A stretch of DNA of 64,000 nucleotides from positions 310,001-374,000 of the forward strand of contig OZ251245.1 in the NCBI GenBank assembly GCA_965240325.2, read 5' to 3'. The DNA comes from Rebecca billardiae RCC1528 (Eukaryota > Haptophyta). Positions 39,772 to 50,577 of this stretch are shown in pieces. A program made the position numbers and the translations under genes. The notes under the pieces are model-generated. The model had not been told where the DNA came from. It did no database searches and saw only the letters and a list, made by a program, of their open reading frames with translations. Numbering within the stretch: the first letter of the stretch is position 1; every line of letters starts with the position of its first letter.

Positions 39772-41220
39772 ATGGCGGACGCTTCCGCGGCGGTCGGGCT
39801 CCTCTGGCGCAAGTCGGCGCGCGGCGACGCGCGTGCGACGTTCCTTCTGGCGCGGCGGGTTGAGGATGGCGACGGCATCGCGCAGGACGAGCGCGAAGCC
39901 TTCCGCCTGTACGCCCTCGCCGCTGAGCGCGGCCTCGCCGAGGCGCAGGCGAGAATGGGCTACATCTGCAGGATAGGCAAACTTGGACAGCCCGTGGACT
40001 TCGAGGCAGCCGCGCGCTGGTACCGGCTGGGGGCCGACCAGGGCTATGCTCCAGCGCAGTGCATTCTGGGCTCGTGCTACGAGCAAGGCAAGGGTGTGCC
40101 GCAGGACTGGGGCCAGGCTGCGCGCTGGTACCGGCTGGCGGCTGAGCAGGGCTATGCAGGCGCGCAGTACAACTGGGCCAATTGCTACGAGTATGGCAGG
40201 GGTGTGCAGCAGGATAGGGGCGAGGCACTGCGCTGGTACCGGCTGGCGGCCGACCAGGGCAACGCTCAAGCGCAGACCAACCTGGGCGCGTTCTACGCAC
40301 ATGGCGATCGCGTGCCGCAGGATCTGGGCGAGGCGGCGCGCTGGTTCCGGCTGGCGGCCGAGCAGGGCATTGCTGAAGCGCAGTTCAATTTGGGCCATTA
40401 CTGCGAGCAGCACGATGGTGTGCAGCAGGTCGGGGGCGAGGCGGTGCGCTGGTACCGGCTGGCGGCCGAGCAGGGCTTCGCTGCGGCGCAGTCAAGCCTT
40501 GGCAATTGCTACGCACACGGCCGGTATGTGCAGCAGGATATGGGCGAGGCAGTGCGCTGGTTCCGGCTGGCGGCCGAGCAGGGCGTTGATCAAGCGCAGT
40601 ACAATCTGGGCATATGCTACGAGCAAGGCGGGGGGGTGGCGCAGGATAGCGGCGAGGCGGTGCCCTGGTTCCGGATGGCGGCCGAGCAGGGCTATGCTCC
40701 AGCGCAGTACAGTTTGGGCCGGTGCTACGCGCAAGGTGAGGGTGTGCAGGAGGATCAAGGCGAAGCGGTGCGCTGGGCCAGGCTGGCTGCTGATGGCGGG
40801 GTCGCATCTGCGCACATCGCGCTGGGAACGATGTCGCTGATGGGTCATGGAGTGGAGCATGACGTGGAGGAGGGCGCGCGGCTGCTGCGCCGTGGCCAAG
40901 AGCTTGATCCCAGCCTCAGAGATGCGGCGTGCCATGCGCTGGCTGATTGTGCTGGCATGCCAGAGGTGGTCTCCCAGTGCTGCATCACCTGCGGACGCAC
41001 GGGCAGTGGCTTGAAGAAGTGTGAGCGGTGCCACGTGGCGGTCTTCTGCTCGCGTGAGCACCTGCGCAGCTCGTGGAAGGTGCACAAGCCCCACTGCGTC
41101 GAGTGGTGCGCAGCACTGGCAGCAGCACGCGGGGAAGCCTCGCCCTCTGCCGTGCGCAGCTCCGCGGGACTCCGCCCGCTAGCGTGTAGTCCCAGCTCAG
41201 CGCAGATCCAAGGGCCGTAG
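39772..41220 (+). CDS. Sel1-like repeat protein with C-terminal MYND zinc finger
   Basis: 482 aa. About ten 36-residue Sel1-like repeats (consensus GEAVRWYRLAAEQGYA-AQY-LG-CYEQG-GV-QD) fill residues 10-385. At DNA level they form a 108-bp tandem array that is visibly homogenised. A MYND finger follows (about 403-442: CCITCGRTGSGLKKC, CHVAVFCSREH, HKPHC) with the full Cys/His set. Sel1 arrays form superhelical protein-binding scaffolds and MYND fingers bind proline-containing partners, so an adaptor role is likely. The combination is common in algal and protist genomes. No signal peptide. Confidence 0.92.
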   Translation: MADASAAVGLLWRKSARGDARATFLLARRVEDGDGIAQDEREAFRLYALAAERGLAEAQARMGYICRIGKLGQPVDFEAAARWYRLGADQGYAPAQCILGSCYEQGKGVPQDWGQAARWYRLAAEQGYAGAQYNWANCYEYGRGVQQDRGEALRWYRLAADQGNAQAQTNLGAFYAHGDRVPQDLGEAARWFRLAAEQGIAEAQFNLGHYCEQHDGVQQVGGEAVRWYRLAAEQGFAAAQSSLGNCYAHGRYVQQDMGEAVRWFRLAAEQGVDQAQYNLGICYEQGGGVAQDSGEAVPWFRMAAEQGYAPAQYSLGRCYAQGEGVQEDQGEAVRWARLAADGGVASAHIALGTMSLMGHGVEHDVEEGARLLRRGQELDPSLRDAACHALADCAGMPEVVSQCCITCGRTGSGLKKCERCHVAVFCSREHLRSSWKVHKPHCVEWCAALAAARGEASPSAVRSSAGLRPLACSPSSAQIQGP

Positions 41221-41503
41221 CAGATCGTCCGTCGTACGTAGCGAGTCCCTCAGTAGACTCCATGTACTAGGCCTGTACTGCACTGGCCGACTTATCACAG
41301 CATGAATGCAGCCGCCCGCAAAACGTAACGCCGAATCATCCATACTCGGCATAGTCAAGCCAGCAAGGCCACCGCCGCCGGACGACGAATCAATCAATCA
41401 ATCATATCCGCCTCTCTCAAAAAATCAGCCGCATCATCGATGGCGCGAAAAATCATCGTCGCGTAATAATAAGATCATTTGCGAACGTCGCGTGGCGTCC
41501 AGC

Positions 41504-43381
41504 ATGGCCGCTCGACGCGGCGCATCATGGCCTTACGTGGCTTGCGCGCTGTGCCTGCCGCACGCACGCGTGCTCGCAGCGGGGCTCGCCGCCCGGCACG
41601 CATCCACCCGTGCCCAACCGTCGCCGCGGCCGCTCGCTCCCGAGTGGCCGCGCTTCCTCGTCCTCTTCCGCGCCAAGTACGGCCCGGCGCGGCTCGAGGA
41701 GCTGCGCTCGGCGGCGTGCGCCGCCTCCGGGCGCGCGCTGAGCCTGGCTGAAATGGACGCGCACGCCGCGCACGGGGCGCAGGGGCGGTTACTTTGGACG
41801 ACCGACGGGAACATCGGGCCGCCCGTGCTGCAGTGGATCCGCCTGCCCTCCGCGGACGTCGCCGCGCGCGCCGGCGCGCGATGCGCATGCGTCCGCGCCG
41901 TGCTCGAGCCATGGCTGAGCGGCCCGACGCTGGACGCGTGCGCGGCGCAGGCGGAGGCGCTCGAGCCGGCTGAGCTGGCCGCTCTCCACGCGCCGTTGAA
42001 CGACGGCCGCCCGTGGGCGGCCCGCTTCTTCGGCTACGGCGTCGCGAAGGGCGGCGCCGGATTGACTCCGGCGGTGAAGCGCCAACGGCTGAGCCGAGTG
42101 GCGCGCGCGCTGAGCGGCATCCCCGGGCGCGTGGACCTCAAAGCGCCGGAGCATGAGCTGTGGCTGATCGAGGACTTCGAGCCGCCCACGCATGACCCGG
42201 CCAGCATCGGCGGCGCGTACAAGCGCGACGGGCCGCGCTTCGTCGCGCTCGGGCGGCTGCTGAGCGCAGGCGCAGCGGCCTTGGTGCACCGCAGCAGGCT
42301 GAGCGCGCGCGCGCACAAGCACATCACCAGCCTGCCGGCCGACCTGTCGGTGGTGCTCGCGAACCTCGCGCAGGTGCGCCCGGGCGATGCCGTGTACGAC
42401 CCGTTCTGCGGCACGGGCTCCACGCTAATCGCGGCCGCTCTTGTCGCGGCCGCGGCGGCCGCCCCGGCTCGCCCGCGCGAACGGCGGGAGGCTGGCGGCG
42501 ACGATGGCGGTGATGGTGACAACAGACCGCCGGCCAGGCTCTCGAGCGTGCGCTCCTACGCATCAGACGTGGACGCGCGCACGACGAAGCTCGAGGGCAA
42601 CTTTGCGCAGCTCGAGCTCGACGCACCCGTCCTGATCGAGCGCGCGGACATCTGCGCGCTCGCGCATGCCGCCGTGGCCGCGCCGACCGCGCCTGCCCGG
42701 GTTACCCACGTGGGTAATCGCGTGGAGCGCACAGCCGGACCGGCCGGGGCGGCAGTTGCGGCAGACGAGGCGGTGGCGGCCGCGCGGGAGGCAGCCGAAC
42801 TGCCCATCGACGAGCACGCTCGCGCGCTGCTCGCCCGGCTGCCCCCTATCGACTGCCTGATTACTGACCCCCCCTACGGCTGCATGATCCCGGGGCGCGG
42901 CGGGCTAGCGGGCGCGCGCGCCCTCGCGAATGGCGCCGCCCAGCCCGCCGAGGCGTCGGCGCCGCCGTCGCGCCGGCGGCTCGCGCACACGCCGATGCCC
43001 CCGGCAGCCCTCGCTGAGTCGACCGCCTTCGGCGTGAGCACGCTCGGCGGCGGCAGCGTGCGCGCGGCCCTCGGCCCTCTCCTGGCGGTGGCGGAGCGCG
43101 TGCTCGCGCCGAGCGGCTCGCTGGTCTTCTTGTTGCCGGCGCCCGCGCGCGTCGGCGCGGCCGGCATGTCGCTCTACGGCGCGGGTGCGGGGAAGCTTGC
43201 GCGCGAACTGGGCCTGCCGCCCACGCCCTCCTCCACCGAGGTAGCAGCCGGCGATGCACATGATGATGGCGGGCTGCGCGTTGTGGCCGCGCACAGGCTG
43301 CACTTCACGGCGGAGAATGCGCGCTGGGTCATCGTGATGCGGCGCCGCGCCGCTGGCGGCGGCGGCCCCGCCGACGTCTAG
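41504..43381 (+). CDS. TRMT11: Trm11/TRMT11-like tRNA guanosine-10 N2-methyltransferase
   Basis: 625 aa. Catalytic subunit that methylates G10 of tRNAs with S-adenosylmethionine. Recognised by the Trm11 N-terminal region (FLVLFRAKYGPARLEEL), DPASIGGAYKRDGPRFVALGR, the SAM-binding DPFCGTGS near residue 300, and the catalytic TDPPYG near 454. Ala/Gly-rich insertions enlarge the methyltransferase domain compared with the roughly 460-residue animal protein. The ATG at 41504 begins a basic, Ser/Thr/Ala-rich leader that might target an organelle. An upstream open stretch from 41306 lacks features. A partner of Trm112 type would be expected elsewhere in the genome. Confidence 0.87.
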   Translation: MAARRGASWPYVACALCLPHARVLAAGLAARHASTRAQPSPRPLAPEWPRFLVLFRAKYGPARLEELRSAACAASGRALSLAEMDAHAAHGAQGRLLWTTDGNIGPPVLQWIRLPSADVAARAGARCACVRAVLEPWLSGPTLDACAAQAEALEPAELAALHAPLNDGRPWAARFFGYGVAKGGAGLTPAVKRQRLSRVARALSGIPGRVDLKAPEHELWLIEDFEPPTHDPASIGGAYKRDGPRFVALGRLLSAGAAALVHRSRLSARAHKHITSLPADLSVVLANLAQVRPGDAVYDPFCGTGSTLIAAALVAAAAAAPARPRERREAGGDDGGDGDNRPPARLSSVRSYASDVDARTTKLEGNFAQLELDAPVLIERADICALAHAAVAAPTAPARVTHVGNRVERTAGPAGAAVAADEAVAAAREAAELPIDEHARALLARLPPIDCLITDPPYGCMIPGRGGLAGARALANGAAQPAEASAPPSRRRLAHTPMPPAALAESTAFGVSTLGGGSVRAALGPLLAVAERVLAPSGSLVFLLPAPARVGAAGMSLYGAGAGKLARELGLPPTPSSTEVAAGDAHDDGGLRVVAAHRLHFTAENARWVIVMRRRAAGGGGPADV

Positions 43382-43601
43382 CTCGCCGGCTCGCGCCACC
43401 GCCGCCGCCGCGCCAGGGCCGCCGCGCCAAGCGAAGAAAAAACGTTTTGTCGGGGAAGAAAACTGAATTCCGCCCGTGTAACGGAAGGTCACTTCAACAA
43501 GCTTCGAAGGGCACTTTCAACTTCGAACCGCCGCCCTGCCTCGGTGGAGAGGCGATCGAGAGCTTCTTGGTCTTGCGGCGCAGACTGCTTCGTGCCTCGG
43601 C

Positions 43602-44654
43602 ATGGCGCTCGCGCTACTGCTCGCACTGCTGAAAACGCTGGCCGTCGGCCCGGGTGGGCCGTACTACTGGGAGCACGGGCACCGCGCGGCGGTCACGCCA
43701 TGCGGCACAATGCTGCGCTTCTTCATCCAGCAAGTCGATGCGTGCGTCTCCGCACGCGCCAAGGCCAACTCAACGTCCCCTGTGCGGGGTGTCAAGCGGG
43801 AAAAGTCGGTTGCGGACTGCCTGAGCACCCTGCTGCCGCAGCTGGTCTCCCTCACGACGAACGCGGACCTGCTTCGGTTCTTCTACGATGCGGAGCCACA
43901 CCCTGTTGCCGCCTTTCGCTTGCCCGGCTGCTGCACGAGCGGCGCCTGTGCGCCAGGGCGGCGCGGTGGCCAAGTGTATCAAGGTGACATAGTCTGGCGC
44001 AAGAAGGGCGCAGAGCCGTGCCTGTGGGGGAACATGCCGTACGGCAAGCTCGTCACGATTGTGCTCGCCATGCGCGCCTTCGGCATCACCCACGTCATCG
44101 AGTCCGGCCGGATGGGCGGCATCAGCGCGCTGCACTACTCTCGCCTCGGGTACAACGTGACCTCGGTCGAGCTCATACCGGTCGGCGAGGTCGAGGCGGA
44201 TCTGCATGCGCTGGCGCCGGGGATTCGCACGCTGAATGGCGACGGGATGGTCCTCGTGCCGCGCGCGCTCGCCGATATCCGCGCGGCCGACCCCGCTGCA
44301 CGCGTCGCCGTCATCCTGGACGGCCCAAAGGACGAGATGGCCGTGCGGCTGGCGACAAGCACACGGCTGCGCGCTGACGCGTCGCTTGTGCTCTTCGACG
44401 ATCAGGCGGTGCGCGTGGAGAAGTGGGCGCTACCCATGGCGTACTCGAGCCACGAGGCCATCCGCAACGTGCTACCCATGAAGCGCGACCTGGCTCTGCA
44501 CCTGGAGCCGCAGAGTGCCATCCCGGTACCTCCAGGCTCCCATGAGCCCTCGTACTACTTCAACGCACGCGACGTGATCACCATCGCGCTCGGGCAGCGG
44601 TGGCGCGACGATTTCAGCTCACGGTGCGAGGCGAGAGCGCGGCCGAGACAATAA
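43602..44654 (+). CDS. Secreted protein with SAM-methyltransferase-like fold (tentative)
   Basis: 350 aa. A hydrophobic N-terminus (MALALLLALLKTLAVG) suggests a signal peptide. The second half resembles class I methyltransferase-type domains: GITHVIESGRMGGISALHYSRLG (glycine-rich loop), VTSVELIP (acidic residue after strand 2), TLNGDG and VAVILDGPK followed by LVLFDDQA. The N-terminal third has paired cysteines. The pattern also recalls cephalosporin-hydroxylase/rhamnosyl-methyltransferase-like secreted families. No substrate can be inferred. Confidence 0.5.
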   Translation: MALALLLALLKTLAVGPGGPYYWEHGHRAAVTPCGTMLRFFIQQVDACVSARAKANSTSPVRGVKREKSVADCLSTLLPQLVSLTTNADLLRFFYDAEPHPVAAFRLPGCCTSGACAPGRRGGQVYQGDIVWRKKGAEPCLWGNMPYGKLVTIVLAMRAFGITHVIESGRMGGISALHYSRLGYNVTSVELIPVGEVEADLHALAPGIRTLNGDGMVLVPRALADIRAADPAARVAVILDGPKDEMAVRLATSTRLRADASLVLFDDQAVRVEKWALPMAYSSHEAIRNVLPMKRDLALHLEPQSAIPVPPGSHEPSYYFNARDVITIALGQRWRDDFSSRCEARARPRQ

Positions 44655-45363
44655 CGCAGTAGCGGACTATATATACGACGATGATTGGGTTTATCGCAGA
44701 CAGCGCATCGTCATAACTTGCTGCTCGCGCGTGCCGCCCGCTTGCAGGCGGGACTCACTGCTAATAAGTGAGGACAGACTACACTCATCCGTCATCGTCA
44801 TCAACTACTATACTATGTCTAATAACTGCTCTGCTACGGAGTACGGTTGATGGGCGGACTCATTCTATGATTTAACGACACAGGTAGGACGACGCGGGTC
44901 TCCTGGACCTGATTCGTCGGCGGCAGTGCCCGATCGTCGACACGAAGTCGGCGCTGTCACGGAGTTATATATTGCCATTGGGACCCGGTGGCCGGTCAGC
45001 ATCGGCGCGCCGGCCGGTCGTCAGTAAGTACCGATGCAGCATCACTCGGCACTCGACGGCAGTCATCGTCGATCATCACGACATCAGACGCGCATATATC
45101 GTCGTCAGCAGCTTCCGAGTTCGTTGTCTCGTCCGTCTCCGGTCCCGGAGTCCGGTCCGGATATGCAAGGACGAATATTGGATGATGATGACGATGATGA
45201 CATCCATGTCTCAGATATGCCATGGTCAAAGTACAGAGTAGTCATCGGCATTCCCGCAGGATACCGAGTCAGCATATCGGTCACACGACAGCAGCCGCGC
45301 CGGGACCGGATGGGGTCGCGCAGATCGGGCCGCCGCCACGGCCTCCACGCCCCGCCGAGTCGC
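44655..45363. other. Intergenic region with a dispersed-repeat copy, no gene seen
   Basis: About 700 bp of lower GC content between the methyltransferase-like gene and the 3' end of Arp3. Holds copy 2 of the ~90-bp dispersed repeat (44868-44956). No ORF of interest. Confidence 0.65.
44868..44956 (+). repeat. Dispersed ~90-bp repeat, copy 2
   Basis: Matches the reverse complement of 2760-2848 from GATTTAACGACAC to CACGAAGTCGGCG, with small indels and one diverged patch. Confidence 0.8.
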
Positions 45364-47460
45364 TCACATCGTGATCGCGTCGAAGACCGGGTTGTGCCTG
45401 CAGATGCTCGGGCCGTGCTCCTCGTACTGCGCGCGCGAGTGCGCGACGTTATAAAACTCGGGCGTCGACGCGAGCATCGAGCCACCGAACCACACGGCGA
45501 AGCGCTGCATGTGGTGCGAGATGACGTTCACGTCGAGCGCGCTCGACTTCATGTGCCCGCCGCTCAGCGCCTCCGAGCGGCTGCGCACCGCACGGAGCGC
45601 GCGCACGCGGGCGGACGGCGGGCGAGTCTGAGCGTGCGCGCGCGAGTGCAGCGCGCGCGGCGCAGCGGTGCTGCGGCGCTGCGGCCGCGCGCCGCCCCGG
45701 CCCGCAGGGCGCGCCGCGCCCGCGCACACACCGCAGCCGCTCGTCGACCCTGCGCTTGATGTCACGCTGCAGCCGCCGGCCGAAGTCCTTGAACATCGTC
45801 GAGCCGCCCGAGAGCACGATCGACTTGTACAGCCCGCGCCGCACGTCGATCGGACAGGCCTGGATGGTGGTGTCAATAACGGCCGGGAGAGGCGTGGTGT
45901 GTTCCGAGGAGAAGATCTCTGGGTTCTGCGGAGAAGGCCGGGCGCGCGGCGCGGGCGTGGGCGCGGGGTTCGGGGGGAGAGCGCGCGGCGGCGCGCGTCG
46001 AGCTCGAGAGGGCCGGCGCACGCCGCGCGCGCCAGGGCGGCATCCACCCCGCCCCCCGCCCCAGCCCCCTGGCCCGGCGCCGCCCATTGCGCACGGCCGC
46101 GGTGCCGGCCGCGCGGCGCGCGCGGCGCAGCGCACGTACGAAGAAAAGCTCCGGACCGAGGAAGCGCTCCGGACCGACCTCGCAGCTCCACGGCTGCCCT
46201 GTGCGCGCGCTCTGCCCGCGGAACTCCTTGATCCACTGCGCGGGCTGCTGCTCGTACTTTGCAAACTCGCGCGCAATGTCGGGGCACACGTAGCAATAAG
46301 ACTCCTGCGATGACAGGGCGAAGCAAATGCGGAATGAAGAAATAAAAAAAGGAGCGTCGGAGTGACCATGCATCGCGCGCGGCGCACGGCGCGCGAGTGG
46401 CAGACGACAGGGGGGCATGGGTGTGCGCGGCGCACGCGTGAGCGGAGCCCACCACCACGTCCGTGCCGCCGCGCGCGCCGCGCGCGCGCGTGCCGCGCGC
46501 GCTCCTTGATGCGGCGCGCGGCGTCCATCGATTCCTCCGGAGGCACAGTCGACTCCCGCTCGCGCAGAATCTGCTGGATGAAGTTGGTGATGCTGCGTCC
46601 CGCGAGCGGGATCGACTTGATGCACGAGCCGATCACGTACCCCTCCGCCACCGGGATGATGTGCGTGACGCCATCGCCCGCGTCCACCACCGTGCCGGTC
46701 AGCGTCCGCTCCGTCACCTGCCGCGAGGTCCACGAGGCCGCGAGCGCCAGGACTGCCTGCACGGCGATGTAGAGTCCGGAGACCTGCGCGCGCGCGGCGT
46801 GGCGGGCACGCGCGCGCGCGTGAGGAAGGCAGCGCGCCACAGCCCCGGAAGCGTGGCCCGGACCGCGCCCACCGCCCACACCGCGCCGCGCGGCGCGCGG
46901 CGCGCGCCGCGCGTTTCGCACGTTGAACGTTTCGAACATGATCTCGGCGGTGAGCTCGCGGTTCTCGGGCGTGTTCATCGGCGGCTCGGTGAGCAGCACG
47001 GCGTGCTCGGACGGGTCGCACCGCAGGTGCTTGAACAGGCACCGCCCCCAGAAGCGCTCCATGTTATCCCAATTCTCAACGATGCCCTCCCGAACCGGGT
47101 AGTTTGCGGTGTACGTGCCGCGGCTGGCGGCGGTGAGCGCGTCGTCGCCGACGAGGAAGTCCAGGTCGTCGATCGAGCCCGCAGGCCGCCCCGCCCCTCG
47201 CTGCGGCTCGCGTGTGCCAATCACCGTCGGTACGATGAAGCTCGGCTCGCAGTTGCCAGCATACCCCATCTTGGTGTAGCTGCGCGCGCGACCGGCGGCG
47301 GGGGGGTTGCGGCGGCGGGGCGCGCGGGAGCGGGACGTGTGTGTGGTCATGGCGCGCGTGGACCGGCCCGGAGCAGTTTGCGCAGGACAGGCGGCGCGGG
47401 GACGCCGCACCCGGTGCCATTGTCGATGACCACGGCGGGCATGCGCGTGCTGGCCTCCAT
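45364..47460 (-). CDS. ARP3: Actin-related protein 3 (Arp3), 6 exons
   Basis: Subunit of the Arp2/3 complex that nucleates branched actin. Exons (minus strand) are 47460-47411, 47279-46922, 46783-46505, 46304-46140, 45925-45732 and 45580-45364, giving 420 aa, close to the usual 418. Landmarks: [45 protein letters not shown] (specific to Arp3), [53 protein letters not shown] and [17 protein letters not shown]. Introns 1, 2, 4 and 5 begin GT. Intron 3 (46305-46504) has no GT at the position required by the protein alignment and appears to start GA or GC. The gene diverges from the TIR-like gene with 122 bp between start codons. Confidence 0.95.
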
Positions 47461-47582
47461 CGTTCACCCGCGCTCGCTCGACGGCGGCTGGCTTGCCCGT
47501 TGGCACAAGCTGAAAGCTACACGGCGGCCGAACCGCTGCGCAAGCCAAACAATAATCATCAGAAGAAGAAACAGCATTATTG

Positions 47583-48409
47583 ATGTCAGCACCAAACTCC
47601 AAAAGGCAAAGGCCCAAAAGCTCGGCCACGCAAGGCCACGGCCGCCCGGCCGCGCCGAAAGGCGGGCGGGACCGCTCCATCACATACACTCGCTCGGCGG
47701 TGCGCCACGCGATGATCCACGGCGCCCGCACGCGGTGGCGTCGGGCGAAGTCGGAGGTGCGACTGCAGGTGCAGATCGGCAAGCGCCGCTTCTCGGGCAA
47801 GCCGGACGAGCTGGACGGCGCGGCGCGCACGGCCGAGCAGAGCGAGCGCGCAGACTTGCTCGACTACAGCTCGTCGACGGACGACCTTGGGCTGGGCGCG
47901 CCGAGGATCGTGCTCAATCCGAACATGGCCCCGACGCCGGTATTCGCGACCCTCGGCGACGCGCCCGCGCCCGTCCCAGACCTGTCCCCGACGTCGGCGG
48001 CGGCCGGCCCTAGGCAGAGCGCGCTCACGGCCATCGACGCTTCGCCGGTCGTGAGCTCGAGCGCGCTGAGCGATGCGGGCAGCAGCGATGCGGGCGGGCG
48101 CGACGGGACGAGCAGCGCCGGCAGCTCGGAAGGCACACTCCCACACCTCGATCTCACCTCGTCGCCGCCCCTTGCCGCCACGCCTCCTGCCGAGATTCAC
48201 GCCCCGCCGCCTCCGGCCCTTGGGTCGATGCCGCTGGCCGCGGCCCCGCCCGCGAGCGCGCCGAGCCGCTCGCCGGTGGGTTCGGACCGCGCGGTTTCGG
48301 GGCCGCCCGATCGCACGATCACGCCGAGCTCGCCGGGCTCTCGCCCCGCGCCGGCCTCGAGCCACGCGCCACAGGCAGGCGGCGGCGGCGGCGGCGGCAC
48401 TGGCGGCGG

Positions 48410-48441
<32 letters not shown>

Positions 48442-50577
48442 GCGGCGGCGGCAGCTTCGGAGTTCGCCGGGCCGCTGCGGGGAGCACGGGCGATGGGCAC
48501 GTGGCGCCGACGGGTGGCGGGCAGCGTGACGCCGCCGGCGGTAGCGGCGGGCCCGCCAGCCCGCCCGGCCCCGGCGGCGGCGGGCACGCGATGCCTTCGA
48601 ACATCGTTCCAGCCGGCGGCGGCGGCGGCAGCGGCAGCGGCGGCGGCGGCGGCGCGGCCGCGGACGGGCGCGCCGACCACGAGAAGGAGTGGTACGAGAC
48701 AGGCGACAACCTCTCGACCACGCAGCTGCTCAGCTCGGCGGAGTGGCAGGCCTCCTCCGTCTGGACGTACGACGGACTCCTCGCCAGGCTGCAGATGATC
48801 GCTGACAACGGCATGCCGCGCATGCGCGTCGTCGCCGCGTCTAGGCTCGAGGGCCTCGGGGAGATCCCGCGCTCGAGCGAGGGGCACGCGGTGGACGCGC
48901 TCGAGGCGGTGCGCCGGTGCGGGCCCGACGTGGAGAACCGGCCCAAGGCGGTGCTCGTGATGTTCAGCCACCGCTGGCTCCGCCCGCTCTGGCCGGACCC
49001 GCACAAGCGCGCCCATCCGGACTCGATCGACGGTGCCAAGGCGAAGGTGCGCCCGCGCCCGCGCCCGCGCCGTGCGGCGCGCCGTGCCGGGCGCGTGAGC
49101 GTCAAGGCCGTGCCGGGCGCGTCGGAAGGGCGGGTGGGCTCACGCGCCCTGCCTGCGCGCCGCGCGCGCGCCGCGCGCGCACAGGCGGTCGTGCAGTGGG
49201 CGAAGTGGTTCAAGTGGTGGCGGATCCACGGCACCGGCCGCGAGTTTGTCAAGGGGGTCACCGTCGACCCGGGGCTGGAGGTGTTCTTCTGGTGCGAAGG
49301 CTGCGCCGACTCTCGCGCCATCAGGCGGCGCCATCGGCGTCGCAGCGCGCGCGCGCGCGTGCTCGCCGTCTCGGGGGCTCGGGGCGGATGCAGCGGCACT
49401 CAGCAGTCCGATACGGCCGCGGCCGCGGCGTCGCGAGCGCCGGCCGCGCGCGGGCGCAGCGAGCGAGGGACCCGCGTCATCCGCGCGCTGCTGCCTCGGC
49501 CGCCGTCCTCCCCTCACGCGCGCCCCGCGCCCCCGCCCTCCGGACCGCAGGGTCGACTTTGCGTGCGTGGACCAGGACTCGCCCGGCGCGGAGATGGCCG
49601 CGCTCCCAGCCTACGTGAGCGCGTGCGCCGAGGTGGTCATCTTCCAGTCACACGACTACGACGACCGCGCGTGGTGCCAGGTGGAGCTGATGATGGCGTT
49701 TGCCTTCATGACGGTCGGGGACAAGATCTTCCAGATCCCGCCGGGCTTCGAGCACCGGCGGCAGCGGCACGTCACCTTCCGGCGGTACGCGCTCCCGGAC
49801 CCGCTCGCGGGCAACCTCACCAACGAGGGCGATCGCAGGGTGATCTCCGAGCTGCGAGATTGCGCCAGCAGCTCGCGCGCGTTCACGCTGCGGCGCGCGT
49901 GCGAAGGGCTCTTCTGCACGGGCGCGGCGCGCGCGGCGCTGTGGGCCGTGTGCTGCTGCGGCTGGCTCGGGCTCGCGGCGTGGCTCAACGCGCGCACCGT
50001 CCGCGTCGGCCGCTCCGTCGTCTATCGGCTCACGCCGGCGTCGGGAGGTGCAGACGCGGGCAGCGCCGACCGGGCGACGGCGCTCGAGGCGGCTGCGGAG
50101 CTGGCGCGCCTGCGCCAGCAGTGGGCGGAGGAGGCGGCGGCCGCCGCCGAGGCCGACGCAGCCAAGGCCGCGGCGGAGGCCAGGGCGGAGGCGGAGGCGG
50201 CCGCGGCCCTCGCCAGCCAACCTCCTGCGCGCACGGTCCGGGCGCAAGCGAGCGGCGGCGCGCCCGCGCCGAGCGGCGCCGCCGACGCGGCGGGCAGCGG
50301 CGGTGGCCCCGGCCGTCGTCGCCTGCTCTTCGGCCGAGCCGGCGGCGGTGTCACGGGCGGTGCTCGGACGAGTGGCGGTGGCGCGCGGCTCAGCACGGGC
50401 GGCCCGAAGAGCGCACGCGCGGCCTTCGGCGGCGTCCGTGCTCGGCTGCCCAAGCTGACGCCGCGCGGCGGCGGCTCGGGCGCGCAGGCCGCTGGGCAGG
50501 CCGTGGCTGCGAGCGCTCGCGGGAGCTCGCGCGCGCCAGCCCGCGACTCGCAGGCGGCGTCATCGTCGCTTCATTGA
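47583..50577 (+). CDS. Glycine-rich protein with TIR-like domain, 3 exons
   Basis: Exons 47583-49046, 49185-49291 and 49551-50577 (865 aa). Introns begin GTGCGC and GTGCGA, and joining restores LEVFFW-VDFACVDQD. Residues 1-300 are Ser/Pro/Gly-rich with a long glycine run (DNA about 48375-48455, GGC repeats). Residues about 360-600 form a domain with MFSHRWLRPLW, HPDSIDGAKAKAVVQWAKW, FFWVDFACVDQD and YDDRAWCQVELMMAF. This W-D-x-x-C-x-x-Q and R-A-W-C-x-x-E pattern is found in TIR-like/STIR-type domains of many algal proteins (inferred relationship). A hydrophobic cysteine-rich helix follows (AALWAVCCCGWLGLAAWL), then an Ala/Glu coiled coil and a basic Gly-rich tail. Function unknown. Confidence 0.65.
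48375..48455 (+). repeat. GGC/GGT trinucleotide run encoding polyglycine
   Basis: Repeated GGC codons with occasional GGT, in frame within exon 1 of the TIR-like gene. Confidence 0.9.
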
